DNA of 64,000 nt, from assembly GCF_036967205.1 (NCBI RefSeq), contig NZ_CP146022.1:5952001-6016000 (forward strand). The letters are read 5' to 3'. The stretch's first letter is position 1, and every line of letters begins with the position of its first letter. Of the stretch, positions 1 to 12,093 are shown piece by piece. The notes beneath the pieces were generated by a model, which searched no databases, had not been told where the DNA came from, and saw only the letters and a program-made list of their open reading frames with translations. The position numbers and the translations under genes were made by a program. This DNA comes from Streptomyces sp. Q6 (GTDB lineage Bacteria > Actinomycetota > Actinomycetes > Streptomycetales > Streptomycetaceae).

Positions 1-288
1 ATTCGAAGCCCGCGTGCCCTCTCCCGTCGTCTCCCAGTCCACGGCCAGCAAGTCTCCCGATTTCTCAGGGGCTCTGCTCACGAAGTACTCGGCCTGCGCC
101 GTGAGGTTCCCGGGCCACAGGAAGTGGTAGAAGCCGACGACACAGCCCGCGTCACGGGCCCGCTTCGTCTGGGCGGCCAGCCGCGGATTGACGTACGAAC
201 GGCCCTCCGTCGCCTTGATGAAGACGAACGCCAGGCCGTCCGCGTCGAACGTGGACTGGTGCGAACTGACGTCGATTCCACGGATCAT
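1..288 (-). CDS. GH25-family lysozyme (N-acetylmuramidase), partial
   Basis: This is the N-terminal 96 codons of a protein that continues beyond the left edge. The translation begins MIRGIDVSSHQS and contains FIKATEG, GFYHFL and AVDWE. These are the hallmark strands of glycoside hydrolase family 25, in which the Asp and Glu of the D-x-E segment are catalytic and cut the MurNAc-GlcNAc bond of peptidoglycan. The ATG is preceded by a GGGAGG ribosome site about six bases away. No signal peptide precedes the catalytic domain, so export is unclear from this fragment. It is divergent from the L,D-transpeptidase gene. The 203 bases between them show no obvious structure. Confidence 0.85.
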   Translation of the reverse strand, partial: MIRGIDVSSHQSTFDADGLAFVFIKATEGRSYVNPRLAAQTKRARDAGCVVGFYHFLWPGNLTAQAEYFVSRAPEKSGDLLAVDWETTGEGTRASN

Positions 289-491
289 GCGGGCCTCCCG
301 GTCGGTGGGGCGACGAGGTCGAACGTCCATCGTGCCAGCACCCGACAGGCATGAGTGGCCGCAATCTTGGAACACGCTTTGCCACACCGCATGCAACTAC
401 CGTCGCCGCTCGGGCTGTCTCACAGGGAGTCGGACATGTACGGAGTCGGCCCCTGTCCAGGGGCCCGGGGTGACGGAGATCGGGGCAGGTC

Positions 492-1487
492 GTGGGACGG
501 CGCAAGGGCACTGGCATAGGAATCGCGCTCGTGACGGTCGCGGCGCTGACAGGCGTGAGCGCCTGCGGCGGCGGGAGCGATGACGCGGCGGGCGGGCACG
601 ACGGGAAGGGGGCGGGCAAGGGGAAGGCGAGCGCGAGCGCCAAGCCGTCGCCGACCAAGCCCAAGGGCCCGCCGATGCTCCTGGAGACGATCACCCCGCA
701 GACCGGCGCCAAGGTCGGCGTGGCCATGCCGATCTCGGTGGTGTTCACCAACCCCGTGGCGGCGAAGGCCCGCGCAGGCGTCGAGAAGCACATGAAGGTG
801 AGCGCCTCGCAGCCGGTGGAGGGCGCCTGGCACTGGTTCGGCGACAAGCGCGCCGACTGGCGCCCGAAGGAGTACTGGCCCTCCGGTACGAAGGTGAAGG
901 TCGTCGCCGACATGGAGGGCGTCAGCAACGGCAACGGCCGGTACGGCGTCCACGACTACACGCACACGTTCACCGTCGGCGACGACGTCCGCGCCGCCGT
1001 CTCCGTCAGCGGCCACACCATGAAGGTCACCAGGAACAACGCGACCCTGCGCACCCTGTCCATCAACGCGGGCAGCGCCGAGTACCCCACCTGGAACGGC
1101 ACGATGGCCGTCATCGACAAGCAGGAGAAGGTCCACATGACCTCGTGCAGCGTCGGTATCAGCTGCGACAAGGGCAGCCCCAACTACTACGACCTGACGC
1201 TGCCCTGGGACGTCCACCTCACGCAGTCCGGCACCTACGTCCACTACTCGACCGGCGACCCGAACCCGGGCAGCGGCAGCGCGCGCGGCTCGCACGGCTG
1301 CGTGCACCTGTCGATGTCCGACGCCAAGTGGTTCTACCAGCAGGTCAAGCAGGGCGACCCGGTCACGATCACCGGCTCCCCGCGCGCCAAGGCCCCCGCC
1401 GACAACGGCTACGCGGCCTTCAACCTGAGCTGGGACCAGTGGCTCGCGGGCAGCGCGTCGGGGGAGTCCGCGGCAGCGAACCTCTGA
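492..1487 (+). CDS. L,D-transpeptidase lipoprotein (Ig-like plus YkuD domains)
   Basis: A 331-residue secreted cell-wall enzyme. The N-terminus has a signal peptide ending in a lipobox (VSAC, Cys25), so it should be a membrane-anchored lipoprotein. A Gly/Lys/Ser-rich linker follows, then an Ig-like domain with [14 protein letters not shown] at its start, as in mycobacterial Ldt enzymes. The C-terminal YkuD domain has the catalytic motif SHGCVHLS with Cys270. Family members form 3-3 cross-links in peptidoglycan or attach proteins to it. The GTG start is chosen because it gives a short signal peptide; SD pairing is weak and distant. It ends six bases from the convergent sdaA stop. Confidence 0.9.
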   Translation: MGRRKGTGIGIALVTVAALTGVSACGGGSDDAAGGHDGKGAGKGKASASAKPSPTKPKGPPMLLETITPQTGAKVGVAMPISVVFTNPVAAKARAGVEKHMKVSASQPVEGAWHWFGDKRADWRPKEYWPSGTKVKVVADMEGVSNGNGRYGVHDYTHTFTVGDDVRAAVSVSGHTMKVTRNNATLRTLSINAGSAEYPTWNGTMAVIDKQEKVHMTSCSVGISCDKGSPNYYDLTLPWDVHLTQSGTYVHYSTGDPNPGSGSARGSHGCVHLSMSDAKWFYQQVKQGDPVTITGSPRAKAPADNGYAAFNLSWDQWLAGSASGESAAANL

Positions 1488-1493
1488 GCACTG

Positions 1494-2879
<1,386 letters not shown>

Positions 2880-2965
2880 GGTGGAACTCCAATGGTGGTG
2901 GTAGACGCCGTTGTCTGCCGGGACAAGCGGGGTGAGCGGGGCACAGCGTGACGAGGGACGTGGCA

Positions 2966-3005
2966 CGGGGCACCCTGCTCACTTCCCAGTGTGCGGGGTG
3001 CCCCG
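2966..3005 (-). terminator. Long hairpin between glyA and sdaA
   Basis: Ten-base arms CGGGGCACCC and GGGTGCCCCG match perfectly, and an inner CACT/AGTG pair extends the stem around a tccc loop. It lies just after the glyA stop and about 87 bases before the sdaA start, in the direction of transcription. A second small inverted repeat (GTACGC/GCGTAC, 3013-3030) sits between it and the glyA stop. There is no T-run, so it could be a terminator, a processing signal or an attenuator for sdaA. Confidence 0.5.
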
Positions 3006-3037
3006 AAAGTTCGTACGCCTCAAAGCGTACGTAATTG

Positions 3038-4303
3038 CTACAGGCCGGGGTACAGCGGGTGCTTGTCGGCCAGAGCGGTCACCCGGGCCTTGAGCGCCTC
3101 GACGTCGTACGACGGCTGGAGCGCGAGCGCGATGACGTCGGCGACCTCGCGGAAGTCGTCGGCGTCGAAGCCGCGGGTGGCGAGGGCCGGCGTACCGATC
3201 CGGAGCCCGGACGTCACCATCGGCGGGCGCGGGTCGTTCGGGACGGCGTTGCGGTTGACCGTGATGCCGACCGCGTGGAGGCGGTCCTCGGCCTGCTGGC
3301 CGTCGAGCTCGGAGTCGCGCAGGTCGACGAGGACCAGGTGCACGTCCGTGCCGCCGGAGAGCACGTTCACGCCGTGGGCGCGGGCGTCCTCCGAGGTCAG
3401 GCGCTCGGCGAGGATCTGGGCGCCCTCGATCGTGCGGGCCTGGCGCTCCTTGAAGTCCGCCGAGGCGGCGACCTTGAAGGAGACGGCCTTCGCCGCGATC
3501 ACGTGCTCCAGGGGGCCGCCCTGGAAGCCCGGGAAGACGGACGAGTTCAGCTTCTTCGCGAAGTCCTTCTTGGCGAGGATGATGCCGCCGCGCGGACCGC
3601 CGAGCGTCTTGTGCGTCGTGGACGTGACGACGTCGGCGTACGGCACCGGGTTGGGGTGCAGGCCCGCGGCCACCAGGCCCGCGAAGTGCGCCATGTCGAC
3701 CCACAGGTACGCCTCGACCTCGTCGGCGATGCGACGGAACTCGGCGAAGTCGAGCTGGCGCGGGTAGGCGCTCCAGCCCGCGATGATCACCTTCGGGCGG
3801 TGCTCCTTGGCGAGCCGCTCGACCTCGGCCATGTCGACCAGGCCGTTGTCGTCCACGTGGTACGGGACGACCTCGAACTGCTTGCCGGAGAAGTTCAGGC
3901 GCATGCCGTGCGTGAGGTGACCGCCGTGCGCCAGGTCCAGGCCGAGGATCGTGTCGCCGGGCTTGGCGAGCGCGAAGAGGGCGGCCTGGTTCGCGGAGGC
4001 GCCCGAGTGCGGCTGCACGTTGGCGTACTCGGCGCCGAACAGCTCCTTCACCCGGTCGATCGCGATCTGCTCGGTGACGTCGACGTGCTCGCAGCCGCCG
4101 TAGTAGCGGCGGCCGGGGTAGCCCTCCGCGTACTTGTTGGTGAGGACCGAACCCTGGGCCTCCATGACGGCGACCGGGGCGAAGTTCTCCGACGCGATCA
4201 TTTCCAGGGTCGACTGCTGGCGCTTCAGCTCGGCGTCGACCGCGACGGCGATCTCCGGGTCGAGGGCGTGCAGGGACTCGTTCAGGACGGACTTCTCAGT
4301 CAT
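3038..4303 (-). CDS. glyA: Serine hydroxymethyltransferase
   Basis: A PLP enzyme that interconverts serine plus tetrahydrofolate with glycine plus 5,10-methylene-THF. The 421-residue protein has the standard family length. Visible motifs are the folate/substrate region [10 protein letters not shown], the Asp of [10 protein letters not shown] that contacts the PLP ring, and the PLP lysine in [14 protein letters not shown] (Lys232). A GGGAGC ribosome site precedes the ATG, and gcvH ends only eight bases upstream, so gcvT-gcvH-glyA is one operon behind the glycine riboswitch. This arrangement lets the cell turn excess glycine into serine and C1 units. Confidence 0.97.
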   Translation of the reverse strand: MTEKSVLNESLHALDPEIAVAVDAELKRQQSTLEMIASENFAPVAVMEAQGSVLTNKYAEGYPGRRYYGGCEHVDVTEQIAIDRVKELFGAEYANVQPHSGASANQAALFALAKPGDTILGLDLAHGGHLTHGMRLNFSGKQFEVVPYHVDDNGLVDMAEVERLAKEHRPKVIIAGWSAYPRQLDFAEFRRIADEVEAYLWVDMAHFAGLVAAGLHPNPVPYADVVTSTTHKTLGGPRGGIILAKKDFAKKLNSSVFPGFQGGPLEHVIAAKAVSFKVAASADFKERQARTIEGAQILAERLTSEDARAHGVNVLSGGTDVHLVLVDLRDSELDGQQAEDRLHAVGITVNRNAVPNDPRPPMVTSGLRIGTPALATRGFDADDFREVADVIALALQPSYDVEALKARVTALADKHPLYPGL

Positions 4304-4311
4304 GGTGCGGT

Positions 4312-4689
4312 TCAGCTCCCGGAGAACTCGGTGTACTCGTCGGCGGTGAGCAGGTCCTTCGGCTCGTCGGCCAGCCGGACCTTGAACAGCCAGCCGCCCT
4401 CGAACGGGGCCGAGTTGACCAGGGCCGGGTCGTCCACGACGTCCTGGTTGGCCTCGACGACCTCGCCGCTGACGGGGGAGTACAGGTCGGAGACCGACTT
4501 GGTGGACTCCAGCTCACCGCAGGTCTCGCCCGCGGTGAGGGTGTCGCCGACCTCGGGAAGCTGGACGAACACGATGTCACCGAGCGCGTTGGCCGCGTGC
4601 TCCGTGATGCCGACCGTCGCCACGCCGTCCTCGACGGCCGACAGCCACTCGTGCTCCTTGCTGTAACGCAGCTGCTGGGGGTTGCTCAT
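4312..4689 (-). CDS. gcvH: Glycine cleavage system H protein
   Basis: The lipoyl carrier of the glycine cleavage complex, which shuttles the aminomethyl group between P, T and L proteins. The 125-residue protein has the typical length. The lipoylated lysine lies in [15 protein letters not shown] (Lys64), and the family segment VQLPEVGD precedes it. It follows gcvT after 66 bases and is tightly linked to glyA. The P protein gene (gcvP) is not in this window, so the complex is encoded at more than one locus. Confidence 0.96.
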   Translation of the reverse strand: MSNPQQLRYSKEHEWLSAVEDGVATVGITEHAANALGDIVFVQLPEVGDTLTAGETCGELESTKSVSDLYSPVSGEVVEANQDVVDDPALVNSAPFEGGWLFKVRLADEPKDLLTADEYTEFSGS

Positions 4690-4755
4690 GATGCGAATTC
4701 TCCTGTACGCGGGAAGGTGCTGGTGACGGCGGGGGAGGCCGCGGGGGCCCCGGGG

Positions 4756-5892
<1,137 letters not shown>

Positions 5893-5930
5893 GGCTGGTG
5901 CTCCCGGGCATGGCAGATGGCGAGGTAGTC

Positions 5931-6122
5931 CTCCCCATCTGTCATCGGAACCTGAGAGGTTCGCCCCGAGGGGCTTGCACCTTGGGTGGGACCGCCGTAC
6001 GTCAGAGGGCGGCCCGCTTTTCAGATCTGCCTCGCCCGCGCGGTACGGGGCCTGAGAGATTCAAGGGAGGAACTTGCTCCTTCGGCGTCCGGCCACGAAG
6101 ACGTGACCAGAACTCTCCCGCG
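5931..6122 (-). ncRNA. Tandem glycine riboswitch (gcvT type)
   Basis: Read on the minus strand there are two consecutive copies of the glycine aptamer core. The first begins GGGAGAGTTC, then has CGCCGAAGGAGCAAG and closes with CTCTCAGG. The second has CGGTCCCACCCAAGGTGCAAG, closes with CTCTCAGGTTCC and ends in a pairing stem near GGGGAGG. This two-aptamer layout is the classical gcvT riboswitch, which usually turns expression on when glycine is high. It sits directly upstream of gcvT. Limits are set from the outer stem bases. Confidence 0.93.
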
Positions 6123-6260
6123 CGGATTCAAGCGGCCGGTATGCAGTTGCGCGCACATCATTGCATGCCCGCGGAACGGGGAAACCCCTCGTAGGGCATT
6201 ACCTTCTCTTTACACTTGGCGGGCAGAAGTGGCGTGACCGGAACGGGGAGGGCGATCGCG

Positions 6261-6959
6261 GTGCAGAAGGCAGCGGGAGCAGTGGGAGGGGAGGGGTGGA
6301 CCCGAAGGCTCCTCTTCGCCAGGGCGGTGGCGGGAGACGGGCGGGCGTACGGGGCGGCGGTGGCGGGTGTGCGGGTCCCGCGCCAGCGCTCGGTGCGGGA
6401 CCTGCGCGGCCGCGACGGCCGCACTCCGCGTCGGATCGGTTTCGCCGCGGGGGATCTGGTGGTCCTGTCGGGGCTGCCCGGCAGCGGCAAGTCGACGCTG
6501 ATGCGGCGGGCCGTCCAGGTCGTGCGCATCGACTCGCAGGACACCCGCGAGCGCTGGGCCGCGCGGCTGCCGGGCGTGCCGTACGCGCTGTACCGGCCCC
6601 TCGTCCGTATCGCGCACTACGTGGGCCTGCGGCGGGCCATGCGCTCGGGCGCCAGCGTCGTCGTGCACGACTGCGGCACCCAGGCGTGGGTGCGGCGCTG
6701 GGTGACGCGCACGGCGGGGCGGCGCGGCGCGTCCGTCCACCTGATGGTCCTCGACGTGCCGCCGGACACCGCCCTCGAAGGCCAGCGCGACCGCGGCCGG
6801 GGCGTGTCCCGGTACGCGTTCGCACGGCACCGCAGGGCGGTCGGCGCGCTGGTGACGTCGACCGAGCGGGGCGATCTGCCGGCGGGCATCGAGTCGGCGG
6901 TGCTGCTCGACCGCGCCGCGACGGACGCGCTCAACGGCATCACGTTCCAGCAGGACTGA
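6261..6959 (+). CDS. P-loop ATPase/kinase-like protein
   Basis: A 232-residue soluble protein. It contains a clear Walker A motif, GLPGSGKST, at about residues 71-79. A DSQDTRERW segment is compatible with a nucleoside or small-molecule kinase lid or substrate region. VVVHDCGTQ and HLMVLDVPPDTALEGQRDRG resemble the zeta-toxin/AAA-33 kinase fold, where the second strand carries the acidic residue. The substrate is unknown. The GTG at 6261 is preferred because GGGGAGGG lies about ten bases upstream; an in-frame start exists at 6216. It is divergent from the gcvT operon, with the riboswitch between them. Confidence 0.75.
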   Translation: MQKAAGAVGGEGWTRRLLFARAVAGDGRAYGAAVAGVRVPRQRSVRDLRGRDGRTPRRIGFAAGDLVVLSGLPGSGKSTLMRRAVQVVRIDSQDTRERWAARLPGVPYALYRPLVRIAHYVGLRRAMRSGASVVVHDCGTQAWVRRWVTRTAGRRGASVHLMVLDVPPDTALEGQRDRGRGVSRYAFARHRRAVGALVTSTERGDLPAGIESAVLLDRAATDALNGITFQQD

Positions 6960-7096
6960 CGACCGCCGCCCGGCGGTGAGCTCACGCACCGGGCGCAACC
7001 GGACGGCTGCGCCCGGTGTCCCCCAGGGGGTACGCGTTATCGTCGGCCTCGCGCGGGAGCGGCCGCGCGAGGGCAGAGCAGAGGTTGAGAGCAGCT

Positions 7097-7921
7097 ATGG
7101 AAGACCCAACGAACCCGGGCCTCCCGGGCCTGGCCGAGCAGGGGCACGGTCACGCCCCGAGCCACGAGGGCGCGCACGGCCACCCGTCGCAGGGCTGGCC
7201 CGCGAACGAGCTGGAGGAGGTCCTCGCCGCGGCGCTCGGCCGCCCCGAGGCCGGCGGCCGCATCGTCGAGGTCCTCGGCCGCAGCCCCGTCTGGATCCCG
7301 CTGCCCAAGGGCGGCAGCGCCGCCAACCGCGACCTCGACCTGCCCACGGTGGAGATCCAGGGCCAGGCATACGTGCCCGTCTTCAGCTCCGAGCAGCAGT
7401 TCATGCAGGTCACCGGCGGCCGGATGGACTGCGCCGTGGCACCGGCCGTCGAGTTCGCGCGCGGCCTGCCCGCCCAGGTCGGCATCGCCGTGAACCCGGA
7501 CGGCACGATCGGCGTCCCGCTGCCGCCGCCCGCCGTGGCCCAGCTGGCCCGCGGCAACCGCACCCCGCTGGACGGCGCGTCCACCGGCGGCCGGGTCGTG
7601 CTCTCCGAGCCGGACTGGCAGGACGACCCCGTCGACTTCCTCTCGGCGGTGCGCGAGGAGTTCGCCGCGACCGGCGTCGTGCTGAGTGCCCGGCGCTGCC
7701 TGGCCGTCGTCGAGGACGCGGACCCGTCCCTGTTCGTCGGCGTGGAACTGGCCGGGTGGGAGGGCGGCGCGCGCGACCTGCCCCTGGACGCGCTCGGCCG
7801 CGCACTGGGCCGCGCGCCGGTCGGCTGGCCGGTGAACCTCGTCTTCCTCGACGTCACGCAGGACCCGGTCGCGGACTGGATGCGCGCACAGGTGCGTCCG
7901 TTCTACGTACGAGAAGCGTGA
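7097..7921 (+). CDS. SseB-family protein (enhanced serine sensitivity family), copy 1
   Basis: A 274-residue cytoplasmic protein. After a His/Gly/Pro-rich N-terminus there is an SseB-type core (WIPLPKGGSAANRDLDLPTVEIQGQAYVPVFSSEQQ) and an SseB C-terminal-type domain that ends DPVADWMRAQVRPFYVREA. The E. coli family founder causes serine sensitivity when overproduced; its molecular role is unclear. The ATG at 7097 is preferred over an upstream start at 7016 because the extra 27 residues look non-coding. A paralogous gene follows directly. Its position beside sdaA, glyA and gcv is suggestive for a family named after serine sensitivity. Confidence 0.8.
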   Translation: MEDPTNPGLPGLAEQGHGHAPSHEGAHGHPSQGWPANELEEVLAAALGRPEAGGRIVEVLGRSPVWIPLPKGGSAANRDLDLPTVEIQGQAYVPVFSSEQQFMQVTGGRMDCAVAPAVEFARGLPAQVGIAVNPDGTIGVPLPPPAVAQLARGNRTPLDGASTGGRVVLSEPDWQDDPVDFLSAVREEFAATGVVLSARRCLAVVEDADPSLFVGVELAGWEGGARDLPLDALGRALGRAPVGWPVNLVFLDVTQDPVADWMRAQVRPFYVREA

Positions 7922-8039
7922 CGCCGTCCGTCAAGTCGGTGTCAGGAACGCCGCTTAAGCTGGTTTCATGACCTGACCGGACGGCGCACCGCCCTCCGGT
8001 CACGGTGGGACACGGATGTTCACGAAGGGGCGGTTACGG

Positions 8040-8837
8040 GTGAGTGCGTCGGGCACGGCCGCGGCCGGACAGGTCGAGCACATGCTGCGCCAGGTGACCC
8101 CCGGGCGCTACGACGCCTATGAGGCGCTGCTTCAGGCCCTCGCCGACCCGACGGCCGGGCAGGTCTGGATGCTCCTCTGGCACGGCCAGGCGGGATCGCC
8201 CGACGCCCAGTACGGGAACATGGACGTGGACGGTTTCTCCTACGCCCCCTGCGTCACCTCCGCCCAGGAGCTCTCCGCGTCCGGCTGGTCGCGTGCGTAC
8301 GAGGTGGTCAGCGGTGTCGACGCGGCCCGCACCCTCTACCCCGACCACTACGGCCTGTGGCTCAACCCGCACGCGCCCGGCGGCGGCGTCGGCATCCCCT
8401 GGCTCGACCTGCGGCGCATCGCCGGCGGCCTCGACCGGCAGCCCGCGGGGCCGCTGCGGCTGAGCGAGCCGACGATCGAGATCCCCCAGTTCTACGCGGT
8501 GCTGGCGCAGAACGCGCACCGCACCACCGCGATCCGCTCGCTGCGCCGCGCCTGGGTGCAGCCCGCGCTCGGTGCCCCGTACCTGGCGATCGGGCTCGAC
8601 GTCTACGACACGTCTCCCGCTTCCGTGGACGCGGTGCGCGCGATGATGCAGCAGTCCGTGCCCGCGGTGCCGGACGGACTGCCCGTCTCGACCGTCGCGA
8701 TGTCGGACGAGTACGACCCGGTCGCGATGTGGCTGCGCGCGCAGGCCCGGCCGTTCTACGACCGCGAGGCGCACGCGGCGCCGGCGGCCCCGGCGGGCGG
8801 CTACGGCTACCCGCCGCCGTACGGCGCCTCGTACTGA
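8040..8837 (+). CDS. SseB-family protein, copy 2
   Basis: A 265-residue protein whose C-terminal end, DPVAMWLRAQARPFYDREA, closely matches that of the preceding gene, so the two are paralogues. Here the N-terminal half is different (YEALLQALADPTAGQVWMLLWHGQAGSPDAQYGNMD), with a middle region that includes GLWLNPHAPGGGVGIPW. The GTG at 8040 has AAGGGG about ten bases upstream; an ATG at 8016 in the same frame is the alternative. The C-terminus is rich in Gly, Tyr and Pro. The two products may form a heteromer, which is inference from the pairing only. Confidence 0.75.
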   Translation: MSASGTAAAGQVEHMLRQVTPGRYDAYEALLQALADPTAGQVWMLLWHGQAGSPDAQYGNMDVDGFSYAPCVTSAQELSASGWSRAYEVVSGVDAARTLYPDHYGLWLNPHAPGGGVGIPWLDLRRIAGGLDRQPAGPLRLSEPTIEIPQFYAVLAQNAHRTTAIRSLRRAWVQPALGAPYLAIGLDVYDTSPASVDAVRAMMQQSVPAVPDGLPVSTVAMSDEYDPVAMWLRAQARPFYDREAHAAPAAPAGGYGYPPPYGASY

Positions 8838-9253
8838 GCCCTCGTACCTCCTCGCACCGCCCCGCGTTCGGGGTCGACCTGACCGCTTTGTCCCCCGCTC
8901 AACTCCCGCTGCGCGGCGGCGATTTCAGGTAAGAGCCGTTTGGGGGAGAGAAGCGGCCCTCTGCACCGCAATGTCCGCTCTGCCGCCGGTTACCACCCAA
9001 CTGCCCACTGTCCGCCCCCCGTTCACGGCCGTCCGGATAACGGATTCCCCCTGACCGCATCACGGTTAGGCATCCTTTCGCCGGGGGATCTGGCGACTGA
9101 TCGCAGCCGCGATGAAGACTCCCCGCATGCAGGACCGTTCGGGTCCTTGTGCGAGGCGCTCTCCACGCGGTGCCCGCAACGCAGTTCGAGTACGAGGCCG
9201 CCACAGCGGCAAGTGCGGGCCGGTCACCCCCGGCCGGGAAGGGGCAGTCGCTC
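8838..9253. other. 416-base non-coding region upstream of the peptide transporter
   Basis: No convincing gene. It begins with a weak hairpin (CCCCG/CGGGG near 8868-8881) that could end the SseB transcription unit. Further on are lower-GC patches such as GGATAACGGATT and GGTTAGGCATCC near 9036-9075, which are the likely promoter area for the ABC operon. The last bases hold the AAGGGG ribosome site of the permease gene. Confidence 0.4.
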
Positions 9254-10252
9254 GTGACCGCACCGATCGAGACCACCCCAGCAGCGGCCGACGCACAGCC
9301 TGAGGCGGTGCTGGCCGGAGCCGGGGCAGCGCGCATCGAGGGCCGTTCGCTCGGCCGGATCGCCTGGAACCGCTTCAAGCGGGACAAGGTCGCGGTCGTC
9401 GGTGGCGTCGTCGTCATCCTCCTGGTGCTCATCGCCGTGCTGGCCCGCCCGCTCCAGCACCTCCTCGGCCTCGACCCGAACGAGTTCCACCAGGACCTCA
9501 TCGACCCCAACACGTCGCTCCCCAAGGGCGGTTGGGGCGGCATGAGTGTCGATCACCCACTGGGCGTGGAGCCGAAGTTCGGCCGTGACATCCTCGCCCG
9601 CATCCTGGAAGGCTCCTGGGTCTCGCTCGTCGTGGCCTTCGGCGCCACCATCCTGTCGAACGTGATCGGCGCCATCCTGGGCGTCGTCGCCGGGTACTAC
9701 GGCGGCCGCGTGGACACCGTCATCAGCCGCCTGATGGACACCTTCCTCGCGTTCCCGCTGCTGCTGTTCGCGATCTCCATCTCCGCGACGCTCCAGGGCG
9801 GTGCCTTCGGTCTCGACGGGCTGCCGCTGCACATCTGCGTACTGATCTTCGTCATCGGCTTCTTCAACTGGCCGTACCTGGGCCGGATCGTGCGCGGCCA
9901 GACGCTGGCGCTGCGCGAGCGAGAGTTCGTCGACGCCGCCCGCGGCATGGGCGCGCGCGGCCCGTACATCCTGTTCCGCGAGCTGCTGCCCAACCTGGTC
10001 GGGCCGATCATCGTCTACTCGACGCTGCTCATCCCGACGAACATCATTTTCGAGGCGTCGCTCAGCTTCCTCGGCGTCGGCATCCAGCCGCCGCAGGCGT
10101 CGTGGGGCGGAATGCTCAGCCAGGCCGTCAACTTCTTCCAGGTCGACCCGCAGTACATGATCGTCCCGGGCCTCGCCATCTTCGTCACCGTACTGGCGTT
10201 CAACCTGCTCGGTGACGGTCTCCGCGACGCTCTCGACCCGCGCAGCCGTTGA
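9254..10252 (+). CDS. Oligopeptide/dipeptide ABC transporter permease (OppC/DppC type)
   Basis: An inner-membrane permease of 332 residues with an N-terminal cytoplasmic tail, the OppC-type start IAWNRFKRDKVAVVGG leading into the first membrane helix, a periplasmic-side loop, and a block of five further helices. The EAA loop that docks to the ATPase reads EFVDAARGMGARGPYILFRELLPN. The GTG at 9254 has AAGGGG nine bases upstream; the longer reading frame to 9149 is not supported. It is the first gene of a five-gene importer operon whose order (C, A, B, D, F) differs from the E. coli opp order. Confidence 0.9.
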   Translation: MTAPIETTPAAADAQPEAVLAGAGAARIEGRSLGRIAWNRFKRDKVAVVGGVVVILLVLIAVLARPLQHLLGLDPNEFHQDLIDPNTSLPKGGWGGMSVDHPLGVEPKFGRDILARILEGSWVSLVVAFGATILSNVIGAILGVVAGYYGGRVDTVISRLMDTFLAFPLLLFAISISATLQGGAFGLDGLPLHICVLIFVIGFFNWPYLGRIVRGQTLALREREFVDAARGMGARGPYILFRELLPNLVGPIIVYSTLLIPTNIIFEASLSFLGVGIQPPQASWGGMLSQAVNFFQVDPQYMIVPGLAIFVTVLAFNLLGDGLRDALDPRSR

Positions 10253-10311
10253 CGCAGCCCGTGCTCAGAGGGCTCCACAAGTTTCCGACAATGGAGGGGA
10301 ATTCGACCATC

Positions 10312-12066
10312 ATGCGAAGGTCATCACTCGCCGCGGTAGCGGCCATAGGCAGCGTCAGCCTGCTGCTTGCCGGCTGCAGCAAGGCCGACGACGGCAACGA
10401 CGACAGCAACACCAAGTCCGCCGGGGCGGACGCCGCCACGAAGAAGGTCGTCAACGCGTCGACCAAGAAGGGCGGCACGGTCACCTACGCGATGTCGGAC
10501 GTCCCCGACTCGTTCGACCCGGGCAACACGTACTACGCGTACATGTACAACTTCAGCCGGCTCTACGCGCGCCCGCTGATGACGTTCAACCCCGCCCCGG
10601 GCGAGGAGGGCAACAAGCTGGTCCCCGACCTCGCGGCGGAGCCCGGCAAGTCCTCGGACGGCGGCAAGACCTGGACGTACAAGCTGCGTTCGGGCCTGGA
10701 GTACCAGGACGGCTCGAAGATCACGTCCAAGGACGTGAAGTACGCCGTCGAGCGCTCCAACTTCGCGCGTGACGTGCTGTCGCTCGGCCCGAACTACTTC
10801 CAGCAGTTCATGGAGGGCGGCGACAAGTACAAGGGCCCGTACAAGGACAAGAGCGACAAGGGCCTGGCCTCCATCGAGACGCCGGACGACAACACGATCG
10901 TCTTCCATCTCAACCGCGCCTTCCAGGAGTTCGACTACCTGGTGGCCACGCCGCAGACCGCGCCGGTGCCGAAGGCCAAGGACGACGGCATCGACTACGT
11001 CAAGCACATCGTCTCCTCCGGCTCGTACCAGTTCCAGAGCTACCAGGAGGGCAAGCAGGTCGTCCTGGTCCGCAACAAGAACTTCGACCCGAAGACGGAC
11101 CCGCTGCGCAAGCAGTACCCGGACAAGATCGTCGTCAACCTGAAGGTCAACCAGTCGACGATCGACAAGGACCTCCAGTCCGGCGACACCCTGATCGACC
11201 TCCAGGGCAAGGGCGTCGAGGCGCAGACCCAGGCCCAGCTCGTCGGTGACCCGAAGAAGAAGGCGAACACCGACAACACCTACGGTGGCCGTCTCGTCTA
11301 CGCGGCGATCAACACCAAGCTGAAGCCCTTCACCAACGTCGAGTGCCGCAAGGCCGTCGAGTACGCGGTGGACAAGGTCTCGGTCCAGACCGTCGAGGGC
11401 GGCGACATCCGCGGTGACATCGCCACCACGGTCCTGCCGCCGGACATCACCGGTTACGAGAAGGCCGACACGTACGCCACCTCCGGCAACAAGGGTGACG
11501 TCGCCAAGGCCAAGGACGCCCTGAAGGCCTGCGGCGAGAAGAAGATCAGCACCACGATCACCGCGCGCAGCGACCGTCAGGAAGAGGTCGACGCCGCGAC
11601 CGCGATCATCGCGTCGCTCAAGAAGGTCGGCATCGACGCCAGCCTGAAGCAGTACCCCTCGGGCAAGTACTTCACCGACTACGCCGGTGTCCCGAAGTTC
11701 AACCAGAAGAACAAGGTCGGCATCATGATGATGCAGTGGGGTGCCGACTGGCCGTCCGGCTACGGCTTCCTCCAGCAGATCGTGAACAGCAAGGCGATCG
11801 GCCAGTCCGGCAACACCGCGCTCTCGGAGCTCGAGGACAAGCAGGTCGACAAGTGGCTGGACGAGGCCATCGCCTCGCCCGACGAGGCCACGCGCAACAA
11901 GCTCTACGCGCAGATCGACAAGCGGGTCATGGAGCAGGCGGCCCTCGTTCCGCTGACCTACTTCAAGGTGCTCCTGTACCGGTCGCCGTACGCCACCAAC
12001 CTGGTGTCCACGGCCGCCTTCAGCGGTCAGTACGACTACCTCAACATCGGCACCACGAAGAAGTAG
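10312..12066 (+). CDS. Oligopeptide-binding lipoprotein (OppA/SBP family 5)
   Basis: The extracellular binding protein of the importer, 584 residues. The signal peptide ends in a lipobox, LLAGC with Cys22, so it is anchored to the membrane outside. The mature part starts with GGTVTYAMSDVPDSFDPGNTY and includes the family-5 segments DGSKITSKDVKYAVER and GRLVYAAINTKL. GGAGGGGA lies 11 bases before the chosen ATG; an upstream in-frame start at 10249 would lack a signal peptide at the N-terminus. A strong hairpin follows the stop codon, which often raises expression of the binding protein over that of the permeases. Confidence 0.92.
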   Translation: MRRSSLAAVAAIGSVSLLLAGCSKADDGNDDSNTKSAGADAATKKVVNASTKKGGTVTYAMSDVPDSFDPGNTYYAYMYNFSRLYARPLMTFNPAPGEEGNKLVPDLAAEPGKSSDGGKTWTYKLRSGLEYQDGSKITSKDVKYAVERSNFARDVLSLGPNYFQQFMEGGDKYKGPYKDKSDKGLASIETPDDNTIVFHLNRAFQEFDYLVATPQTAPVPKAKDDGIDYVKHIVSSGSYQFQSYQEGKQVVLVRNKNFDPKTDPLRKQYPDKIVVNLKVNQSTIDKDLQSGDTLIDLQGKGVEAQTQAQLVGDPKKKANTDNTYGGRLVYAAINTKLKPFTNVECRKAVEYAVDKVSVQTVEGGDIRGDIATTVLPPDITGYEKADTYATSGNKGDVAKAKDALKACGEKKISTTITARSDRQEEVDAATAIIASLKKVGIDASLKQYPSGKYFTDYAGVPKFNQKNKVGIMMMQWGADWPSGYGFLQQIVNSKAIGQSGNTALSELEDKQVDKWLDEAIASPDEATRNKLYAQIDKRVMEQAALVPLTYFKVLLYRSPYATNLVSTAAFSGQYDYLNIGTTKK

Positions 12067-12093
12067 CGGACCCGGAAGGCAGGTGAAGGCATT

